This document shows, one piece after another, positions 5,122 through 10,301 of a DNA stretch of 10,301 nucleotides. Each line of letters begins with the position of its first letter. The stretch's first letter is position 1. A program made the position numbers and the translations under genes. The notes beneath the pieces are model-generated. The model made no database searches, was not told where the DNA came from, and saw only the letters and a program-made list of their open reading frames with translations. Source of the stretch: Planctomycetia bacterium (lineage in GTDB: Bacteria; Planctomycetota; UBA1135; GCA-002686595); contig SXKQ01000157.1 of NCBI GenBank assembly GCA_005778045.1, forward strand, positions 1 to 10,301, read 5' to 3'.

Positions 5122-7524
5122 GTGTCCGTGGCGCTCGGGGCGCTGTGTTGCGGCGTGGCGGGCTGGGCGCTGGTCGAGAGCGATGCGGGTGCGGTGCGGG
5201 AGAATGGCCTGCGCGTCGCCTTGCTGGACGTGTCGGAAAGCGTGACGCGCGTGCGCAGCGACTGGACCACGTGGGTCGTGGAGTCTCTCGCGAACGAGGC
5301 GCGCGCCGCTCAGGAGGCGGGCGAGGACTTCGCCGTCGTCGCTTTCGCTGAGGAAGTCGTGCGCTGGCACGGCCCGGCGGATCCCGCGGAGTACCGCTTC
5401 GATCGCCAGTGGCTCGCCGGAGCGCCGGAGCGCCGGGACTCGACCGACCTGGCCGCCGCGCTACTGGCGGTCGAGCGCATCGCGCAGGGCTCTGGCCGCG
5501 CACCGCTCGTGCGTCTCCTCGGCGATGGGGCGTACACGGGAACCGAGCCGACGGCGCTGCTCGCGCGCCTGCACGTCGAACTCGTGCCGCTGCCCGCACC
5601 CGACCGGCCCGACCCGTGGCTCCGTTCCGTGGAAGCAGCCTCGGAGCTGGAGCCCGGCGCTCCGCTCGTGGTGCGCGTCGCGTGGGACGCGGGTGGGCTC
5701 GCCGCGGACGTGCCGCTCGGACTTTTGGTGCGTGGCTTGGCGAGCGGAGAGCGCCGCTTTGCGCTCAAGGCCTCCGGTGATGGAGTCCAGCGTCTCGAGC
5801 TCGGTCCGATGGAAGCGCGCCACCTCGAGCTCGCGCTCCTGCTGGAGCGGGCCGGGGATCCGATTCCGGAGAACAACCGGGCCAGTGTGCGTGTGCGCTC
5901 TCGCGGCGCTCTCGAAGTGCTCGTCGCTTGTCCGGCCGAGCAGCAGGCGGTCGTGCGTGCGCTGGCGGACGCGTGGAGCGCGAGCCCGGGGCTCGGCGTG
6001 CGCGTCGCGGTCGCCGAGACGCTCGAAGTCCTCGATCCGGCGACGGATGTGCTGGTGACGCTCGACCTCGACCCGCGTGCTCTTCGCATCGAGGCGCTCG
6101 CGCCGTTCCTCGAGCGCGGCGGCGGCTGGCTCGCCGCTGGTGGAGGTGCGCTGCTCGCGGGACTCGATGCGCGTGACGAGCGCGGTGCGGCGCGCTACCT
6201 GCCGTGCGAACCGGACGACGACGGCGGCGAGCGCGATGTGCTGCTGGTGGTCGATGCGTCGGGCAGCATGGACGGCGAGGGCTTTGACGCCGTGCGCAAC
6301 GCCGCGGTGCGGCTGGCACAGAGGCTGCGCGCTCGCGATCGACTGTCTCTGCACTTCTTCACGGATCGACTCGGCGAGGCGCATTCGCTCGGGAACGGTG
6401 CTGCGGAGCCTGACAGCCAAGGCGAGCGGGCCCGTGCGTTGCTTGGAGCGCGCCGTCCGAGCGGTCCGACGGATCTTCCGACGGTGCTCGAGCAGCTCGT
6501 GGAACAGCGCGAGGCGCGGGGCGGTCGCGCGCGCATCGTGCTGCTCACCGATGGTCGCGACCAGCGCGCCCTGCCCAGCGTGCGCGGCCGGCTTGCAGTC
6601 TCGATCGAGCGCCTCGACGAGGCGGGCGCGCAGCTCGCCGTGCTCGCGAGCGGTCCGCAGCCGGACCTCGAGTTGCTGTCCGTCTTCGAGCGGCCGGAGT
6701 TCGGGTGCTCGCTCGCGCCGCTCGGCGCGGATCTCGCGGCGTCCCTCGAGCGCGCCACCGATGAGGGGCGCTGGAAGGAGCGCGCTCGTTCGGTGCGCAG
6801 CGCAAGTGGCCCGGCGGGTGCGTCGGTGCGCGACCTGCGCGCGGCGTTGGCGGAGGCTCCCGGCGTGGCTCGCACGCTCGTGTTGCGTGCGCGCGACGGT
6901 GACGAGCTGTTGCTCGAAGACGATGACGGCGCGCCGATGGCGGCCGTGCGTCTCGCCGGCTCCGGTACCTGCGCCGTGCTCGCAACGTTGCCCGGCCCCG
7001 ACGGAAGCCCGCTCTGGCAAGCAGAGGCCTCCAGCTGGCTTCCGTTGGTCCGAGCGCTCGGGCGAGGTCGATCCAGCGCACCGGAGGCGCCCAGCGCGCA
7101 CTGGGAGGCCGACGGGACGCTGCGGCTCGGGCCCTTCGCCCGGGCCTTCGCGGCCGACCTGAGTGCGCGGGTTGTGGGCGTTGGCGAGAATGACGAGCTC
7201 CAGCTCGCCCCGGCGCGCAGCTTGGCGTTCCCGGCCGGGACCGTCTGGGATTGCGACTCCCCCGCGCTCCGCCGCCTGGGGGCTCGGGTCGAGGTGCGGT
7301 CCGGGGGTGAGGTGATCGGGGTGCTGCCGGTTCCGTTCCGGTGCCCCGAGGAGTACCTGCGACCGGCGCGGTCCGTGCGGCCCTCTGGCGCGGCGCTGAC
7401 CGCTCGCTCCGGCTTCGGACCCCGGGCGGGCTGGGTCGGCGCTGTGGCGTTGGTGCTGGGGGTGGCGTTTCTGTCCTCGGGGGCGCTGCTGGGCGGGCGC
7501 TCGGGTCGCGCCAGCGAACCGTGA
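5122..7524 (+). CDS. Membrane-anchored protein with two VWA-type domains and a glutamine-amidotransferase-like segment
   Basis: This 800-residue protein resembles the large bacterial VWA membrane proteins (BatA-like, with a class I amidotransferase-like fold before the main VWA); I cannot assign a function. Visible parts: an N-terminal hydrophobic segment (about 1-18); a first VWA-like domain with DVSES (36-40), STDL (107-110) and LLGDG (132-136); a beta-rich region (about 165-265) ending IPENNRASV; a segment with DVLVTLDL and ERGGGWLAAGGG (309-342); the main VWA with DASGSMDG (378-385), GPTDLPT (448-454) and IVLLTDGRDQ (472-481), a complete metal-binding MIDAS; a C-terminal region of unknown fold; and a membrane helix (about 770-790). 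Most of the chain probably lies outside the cytoplasm, with metal-dependent protein binding as the likely activity. The start is uncertain: GTG 5122 is the first standard codon, but CTG 5086 has a good GAGGAG ahead of it. It directly follows mnmA, probably co-transcribed. Confidence 0.85.
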   Translation: MSVALGALCCGVAGWALVESDAGAVRENGLRVALLDVSESVTRVRSDWTTWVVESLANEARAAQEAGEDFAVVAFAEEVVRWHGPADPAEYRFDRQWLAGAPERRDSTDLAAALLAVERIAQGSGRAPLVRLLGDGAYTGTEPTALLARLHVELVPLPAPDRPDPWLRSVEAASELEPGAPLVVRVAWDAGGLAADVPLGLLVRGLASGERRFALKASGDGVQRLELGPMEARHLELALLLERAGDPIPENNRASVRVRSRGALEVLVACPAEQQAVVRALADAWSASPGLGVRVAVAETLEVLDPATDVLVTLDLDPRALRIEALAPFLERGGGWLAAGGGALLAGLDARDERGAARYLPCEPDDDGGERDVLLVVDASGSMDGEGFDAVRNAAVRLAQRLRARDRLSLHFFTDRLGEAHSLGNGAAEPDSQGERARALLGARRPSGPTDLPTVLEQLVEQREARGGRARIVLLTDGRDQRALPSVRGRLAVSIERLDEAGAQLAVLASGPQPDLELLSVFERPEFGCSLAPLGADLAASLERATDEGRWKERARSVRSASGPAGASVRDLRAALAEAPGVARTLVLRARDGDELLLEDDDGAPMAAVRLAGSGTCAVLATLPGPDGSPLWQAEASSWLPLVRALGRGRSSAPEAPSAHWEADGTLRLGPFARAFAADLSARVVGVGENDELQLAPARSLAFPAGTVWDCDSPALRRLGARVEVRSGGEVIGVLPVPFRCPEEYLRPARSVRPSGAALTARSGFGPRAGWVGAVALVLGVAFLSSGALLGGRSGRASEP

Positions 7525-7617
7525 TGCGACGCCCGGGGGGCCGGAGGGTCAAGCCGGGCAGTGTGGCCGTCGATAGGGGAGTGGAGCTCGAGGCCCCTGT
7601 GGCCCCCTTTCGATCCC

Positions 7618-8226
7618 ATGCGCCACGCGCCCACCACGCTTCTTGTTTCCCTGCTCCTGCTCGCCTCCTGCGCCTCGACCTCGGAGGAGGCGGCCGGCAG
7701 CGGCACGAGCTGGCTCAAGCCGTCTCCGACCTTGCGCCGCCAGATCGAGGATCAAATCACGAGGCTGCCGTGGACCCACGGGCTCGAGCGCGTGGAACAG
7801 ATCAGTTGGTTCGCCGGTATCGGTGAGCCTGCCTATCCCTATCTCCTCGAACTGTGCGCCGATTCGCGCCCGGACGTGGCGGCCAGCGCGGTCGCGGCGC
7901 TCGGTGCCACGGGCGACAGCCGGCTGGTCGAGCCGCTGGAGCAGGTTGAATGGCGCGCCGACGAGGACAAAGCGCTGCGTTTTGAGCGTGCGCGGGCTGC
8001 GATCCGTCTCGGGGATTGGGGCCAGATCCGGGTGCTCGTCGTCGGCCTCGAGGACGAGTCTGCCTGGGTGCGCGGACTCTCGATCGCGACCCTGCGCGAG
8101 TCGACCCGCATCGATCTGGGCTACGAGGCCAACGGCGATGAGGCCTCCCGCAAGGCCGCCGTGCAGCGCTGGCGCGAGTGGATCGCGCGCCGCACGAGCG
8201 AAGGCATCGTCGCCGCTCGCGACTAG
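7618..8226 (+). CDS. Putative lipoprotein with HEAT-like repeats
   Basis: The 202-residue product begins with a lipoprotein signal peptide: MRHAPTT, a Leu-rich core, then the lipobox LASC with the lipidated Cys at 18. After an acidic/Ser spacer come HEAT-like helical pairs, best seen at IGEPAYPYLLELCADSRPD followed by VAASAVAALGATGDSRLVEPL, and again at GLEDESAWVRGLSIATLRES. The protein ends in a Trp/Arg motif (RWREWIARR). HEAT-like lipoproteins usually act as binding scaffolds in the cell envelope; no catalytic motif is seen and I cannot name a partner. ATG 7618 is chosen because it starts the signal peptide; in-frame GTG 7561 would put 19 extra residues before it. No Shine-Dalgarno is visible. 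It lies 93 bases after the VWA gene on the same strand and converges on the TPR gene, with seven bases between stops. Its tail resembles that of the protein at 8756-9877. Confidence 0.85.
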   Translation: MRHAPTTLLVSLLLLASCASTSEEAAGSGTSWLKPSPTLRRQIEDQITRLPWTHGLERVEQISWFAGIGEPAYPYLLELCADSRPDVAASAVAALGATGDSRLVEPLEQVEWRADEDKALRFERARAAIRLGDWGQIRVLVVGLEDESAWVRGLSIATLRESTRIDLGYEANGDEASRKAAVQRWREWIARRTSEGIVAARD

Positions 8227-8233
8227 CTCTCGC

Positions 8234-8635
8234 TCAAGATCGGGAGCGCAGGCGCTCGACGAGCGCGAGAAAGCTCGGCTCCTGTCGCAGGCTGGCGAGG
8301 TCCTCGTCCGCGAGCAGGTGCTCCGCATCGGAGTACCCAAGCTCGATGGCGCGCTCCAGTTCGACCAGCGCCGCCGCACTCGCGTGGCACAGGGCGAGTG
8401 AACAGGCGAGGTTGTAGCGCGCCGTCGCATCGTCCGGCAGCAGCTCCACGAGGCGCCGGTCGAGCGACAGACCTTCCTCGTGGCGTCCCAGGCGGGTCAA
8501 GGTGGTCGCCAGCTCGGCCAGCACCTCGACGTCTTCGGGATGGTGGCGCCGCGCCCGGCCCAGAAAGTCGGCCAGAAACTCGAGCCCCAAACGCTCTAAG
8601 GCGGGGGCGGAGGCGCTCTCTTGCGGGTGGGTCAC
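8234..8635 (-). CDS. Small TPR-repeat protein
   Basis: The 133-residue protein has two TPR-like helical pairs: about 35-68 (DVEVLAELATTLTRLGRHEE) and about 69-102 (TARYNLACSLAL, then AALVELERAIELGY). The ending (DAEHLLADEDLASLRQEPSF) is common in bacterial TPR proteins after the last repeat. No signal peptide or membrane segment is seen, so a cytoplasmic protein-binding role is likely; the partner is unknown. The start is GTG 8635, since no ATG lies in frame upstream and the family-like region begins soon after it; no Shine-Dalgarno is visible. It converges on the HEAT-like lipoprotein gene and is divergent from the zinc-ribbon protein gene, sharing a 120-base intergenic region. Confidence 0.82.
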   Translation of the reverse strand: MTHPQESASAPALERLGLEFLADFLGRARRHHPEDVEVLAELATTLTRLGRHEEGLSLDRRLVELLPDDATARYNLACSLALCHASAAALVELERAIELGYSDAEHLLADEDLASLRQEPSFLALVERLRSRS

Positions 8636-8689
8636 GGATTTTGGCCTGAATGCATGCGGACGGCCGTCAAAACCAACGCCCGCCGGCGG

Positions 8690-8697
8690 AGTATAAC
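8690..8697. promoter_or_regulatory. AT-rich core of the divergent region; candidate -10 elements on both strands
   Basis: AGTATAAC is the only AT-rich word in the 120 bases between the TPR gene and the zinc-ribbon gene. Leftward it reads TATACT (8690-8695, five of six -10 bases), 54 bases before the GTG at 8635. Rightward it reads TATAAC (8692-8697, five of six), about 58 bases before the ATG at 8756. No good -35 is found on either strand at normal spacing. Confidence 0.35.
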
Positions 8698-8743
8698 CGG
8701 GGGCGAGCGCGTCGTTCGGGTGGGGCTCGGGCTCCTAGCCAGC

Positions 8744-8750
8744 GGAGAGG
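8744..8750 (+). promoter_or_regulatory. Ribosome binding site of the zinc-ribbon/HEAT gene
   Basis: GGAGAGG ends five bases before the ATG at 8756 and is the clearest Shine-Dalgarno in the window. It decides the start: frames opening further upstream (for example 8621) would run through the promoter-like region and lack such a site. Confidence 0.7.
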
Positions 8751-8755
8751 ATGCG

Positions 8756-9877
8756 ATGAACGAGATCAACTTCTGCGACCTGTGCAACGAATCGGTGCCC
8801 TTCGTGGACCTCGAACGCGGGCTTGCGACGCGCCTGAAGGGGCGCGTCGTGTGCGCGACGTGTCACCGAGCGATGGGGAGCGCGTTGGCCTTGCCGAACG
8901 CGGATTCGGCCGCATCGCCTGCGCACGCGCCGTTGCCGGCCCCCGGTTCCATCCACTCGCACGGACACGCGCACGCCGCCGCGCACTCGGCACCAGGAGG
9001 CGCGGTCGCCGCGCTCACCTTCGGTGTCGTGGCGCTCGGGGCGGCCGTGACGGTGGGGGTGTGGGCGCGCGGCGCGCTGGAGGAGGCGCAAACGCGGCAC
9101 AGCGCGGATCGCGAGGAGGCGAGCGCGCGACACGCGGCACTCTTGCTGCGGGTGGCCACCAGCGAGCAAACGGACAGTGCCCTGCGGTCGACGTTCGAGG
9201 AGCGCGCGCTCGCCGAGGTCGGGAGCCTGCGTGTCAACCTAGGCGCCCTGCGCGGCGAAGTGTCGAGCCTGCAAGCGCTCGCGACGGAGCGCACGGTGGC
9301 ACTCGGCGCAAGCGTCGCCGAACTCGAACTCGCGCTCCAGAAGGTGGAGCGGCATGACGCCGAGCTCCTGACCTTGCAGCAGCACGTTGTCGAAGTGCAG
9401 GCCAACTTGCAGTCGCTCGCGCAGCGGCTCGAGCAAGCCCTCGCGCGCTCCCCCTCGGGGCTGGGAGCGGCCGAGCCCACTCCCGCGGAGGATCCGGCCT
9501 GGCTCGCGCTGCTCGATCAGCTGCGCAGCACCAACGTGAGCGAGCGTTACGTGGCATTGGTCGGGCTCTCGCAGTCGCGCGACCCGCGTGCGACGTCCGT
9601 CGTGCTGCCGTTGCTCGCCGACGCGGACATCTTCCTGCGCATGGCGGCCGCGCGAGCGCTCGGGGATCAGGCGAGCGCCGAGGCGATTCCGGGGCTGATC
9701 GACGCGCTCGACGACGAGGAGTCGCTCGTGCGCGAAGCGGCCTATCTCTCGCTGCGCTCGATCACAAGCCGGGACCTGCCGTTCGACGCGCAGTCGCCCG
9801 ATGCGGCCGAGCGCGCCAAGCGCATCAAGGCTTGGCGCGAGTGGTGGGACAAGGAACGGCCTCGGGCCGGACAATAG
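8756..9877 (+). CDS. Zinc-ribbon, single-span membrane protein with coiled coil and HEAT repeats
   Basis: I do not recognise this 373-residue protein as a named family. In order it shows: a zinc ribbon with CDLC (Cys7, Cys10) and CATC (Cys33, Cys36); an Ala/Pro-rich linker with a His-rich run, [11 protein letters not shown] (67-77); one membrane helix (about 82-103); a long heptad-like, Leu/Ala/Glu-rich region (about 107-230) that should form a coiled coil; and HEAT-like repeats (about 248-336, e.g. [19 protein letters not shown] and [21 protein letters not shown]). It ends in a Trp/Arg tail ([11 protein letters not shown]). There is no signal peptide, so the zinc ribbon is probably cytoplasmic and the coiled coil plus HEAT part on the other side of the membrane, though the reverse is possible. 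The start is fixed by GGAGAGG at 8744-8750. A scaffold or sensor role is a guess. Its tail resembles the lipoprotein at 7618-8226. Confidence 0.85.
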   Translation: MNEINFCDLCNESVPFVDLERGLATRLKGRVVCATCHRAMGSALALPNADSAASPAHAPLPAPGSIHSHGHAHAAAHSAPGGAVAALTFGVVALGAAVTVGVWARGALEEAQTRHSADREEASARHAALLLRVATSEQTDSALRSTFEERALAEVGSLRVNLGALRGEVSSLQALATERTVALGASVAELELALQKVERHDAELLTLQQHVVEVQANLQSLAQRLEQALARSPSGLGAAEPTPAEDPAWLALLDQLRSTNVSERYVALVGLSQSRDPRATSVVLPLLADADIFLRMAAARALGDQASAEAIPGLIDALDDEESLVREAAYLSLRSITSRDLPFDAQSPDAAERAKRIKAWREWWDKERPRAGQ

Positions 9878-9895
9878 CGCGCCGGGGGCGGTCGC

Positions 9896-9912
9896 ACGCC
9901 GCAGTGCGGCGT
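9896..9912. terminator. Stem-loop after the zinc-ribbon/HEAT gene
   Basis: ACGCCGC pairs perfectly with GCGGCGT across an AGT loop, 19 bases after the TAG at 9875-9877. The following bases (TGCGGTTGG) are not a T-tract, so a Rho-independent terminator is possible but not textbook. Confidence 0.4.
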
Positions 9913-9941
9913 TGCGGTTGGCCTTCGCGGGCTCCTATCCT
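9912..9941 (+). promoter_or_regulatory. Candidate sigma-70-type promoter of fumC
   Basis: TTGCGG (9912-9917) and TATCCT (9936-9941) are 18 bases apart and give the best -35/-10 pair in the window. Transcription would start near 9948, about 55 bases before the fumC ATG. The -35 touches the end of the preceding stem-loop. Confidence 0.4.
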
Positions 9942-9950
9942 GTTCGCGCT

Positions 9951-9973
9951 CTCGTCGCCACAGGGGCGACGGG
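9951..9973 (+). promoter_or_regulatory. Hairpin in the fumC leader
   Basis: CTCGTCGCC pairs with GGCGACGGG (nine pairs, one G-U) around the loop ACAGG. It would sit at the very 5' end of a transcript starting near 9948, 29 bases before the fumC ATG. It could protect the mRNA end; no riboswitch is recognised. Confidence 0.3.
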
Positions 9974-10002
9974 CGTCCGCACTTTTGCCGCGCAGGCCCA
10001 CC

Positions 10003-10301
10003 ATGACCGCCACCCGCACCGAGAGCGATTCCTTCGGCCCGATCGAGGTCCCCTCCGACGCCCTGTACGGCGCCCAGACCCAACGCTCGCGGCAGAACTT
10101 CAAGATCGGCGGGCACCACTTCTCGCGCCCGATGGTGCGCGCTCTCGGCGTGGTGAAGAAGTGCGCCGCGCAGGCCAACATCGAGCTCGGCGAGCTCGCG
10201 ATGCTCGACAAGAAGCAGCACAAGGCACTGCTCGCGGCGGCCGACGAGGTGATCGCGGGCACGCTGGACGCGCACTTCCCGCTGGTGGTGTGGCAGACGG
10301 G
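10003..10301 (+). CDS. fumC: Class II fumarate hydratase FumC, first 99 codons
   Basis: Class II fumarase interconverts fumarate and L-malate in the citric acid cycle, without an iron-sulfur cluster, as a cytoplasmic homotetramer. The window ends inside the gene, leaving about a fifth of the usual 460 residues. The N-terminus is typical: [31 protein letters not shown], then [35 protein letters not shown] and VVWQTG, which leads into the substrate-binding GSGTQTNMN motif beyond the edge. The related aspartase shares part of this pattern, but DSFGPIEVP and [10 protein letters not shown] favour fumarase. ATG 10003 is the family start; no Shine-Dalgarno is seen. It appears to have its own promoter and is probably not in an operon with the preceding gene. 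Confidence 0.95.
   Translation, partial: MTATRTESDSFGPIEVPSDALYGAQTQRSRQNFKIGGHHFSRPMVRALGVVKKCAAQANIELGELAMLDKKQHKALLAAADEVIAGTLDAHFPLVVWQT

Noticed and set aside
5415..5436. Tandem copies of AGCGCCGG
   Set aside because: Short, inside the VWA coding frame, and expected from Ala/Pro/Glu/Arg codons in GC-rich DNA.
5461..7718. Long leftward frames opposite the VWA gene
   Set aside because: Compositionally biased (Arg, Ser, Ala), mutually overlapping and without motifs, while the rightward frame has clear VWA motifs.
7524..7826. ATG overlapping the VWA stop (TGATG), opening a frame that runs into the lipoprotein gene
   Set aside because: The product has no recognisable features and overlaps the lipoprotein signal peptide in another frame; no ribosome-binding site is seen.
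8231..8257. Small stems near the convergent stops of the lipoprotein and TPR genes
   Set aside because: Only five-base stems (CGCTC/GAGCG) with alternative pairings and no T-tract; not enough to call a terminator.
8621..8755. N-terminal extension of the zinc-ribbon protein from an upstream start
   Set aside because: It would cross the divergent promoter-like region and the start of the TPR gene; ATG 8756 has a clear Shine-Dalgarno and a clean zinc-ribbon N-terminus.

Overview
The window is a GC-rich, gene-dense stretch of bacterial chromosome. It holds seven complete protein genes, one gene entering from the left (mnmG), one leaving on the right (fumC), and a YraN-like coding domain with no clear boundaries. 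I see no rRNA, tRNA, insertion sequence, phage gene or CRISPR array. Three traits together suggest an uncultured, high-GC member of the Planctomycetota or a nearby group: large VWA and HEAT/TPR proteins of unknown role, a sugar transferase of the XrtA/PEP-CTERM type, and mostly poor Shine-Dalgarno sequences. This placement is an inference from style, not from a marker gene.

Left part (1-3826): the last two thirds of mnmG (wobble-uridine tRNA modification) run rightward and stop 13 bases short of a convergent leftward block. In transcription order that block is yajC (Sec translocon accessory protein), a YraN/UPF0102 nuclease-like domain, and a polyprenyl-phosphate glycosylphosphotransferase. 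The YraN-like frame has no ordinary start codon and no stop codon of its own; it stays open, in frame, into the sugar transferase. The sugar transferase has Ala where the catalytic Asp of the family's Asp-Glu dyad normally sits.

Middle part (3945-7524): mnmA (2-thiouridylase) reads rightward, divergent from yajC. It is followed almost immediately by a large membrane protein with two VWA-type domains, probably co-transcribed. MnmG and MnmA act on the same tRNA base (U34), so a wobble-modification theme brackets the secretion and polysaccharide genes.

Right part (7618-10301): a HEAT-like lipoprotein gene converges on a small TPR protein gene. Divergent from the TPR gene is a protein combining a zinc ribbon, a His-rich run, one membrane span, a coiled coil and HEAT repeats. 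The lipoprotein and the zinc-ribbon protein share a similar C-terminal tail. The window ends in the first 99 codons of class II fumarase (fumC), with its own promoter-like sequence and a leader hairpin.

Most of the window is housekeeping. The points that deserve a second look are the Asp-to-Ala change in the sugar transferase, the unbounded YraN frame, and the uncharacterised VWA and zinc-ribbon/HEAT proteins. I found no convincing new multi-gene system.
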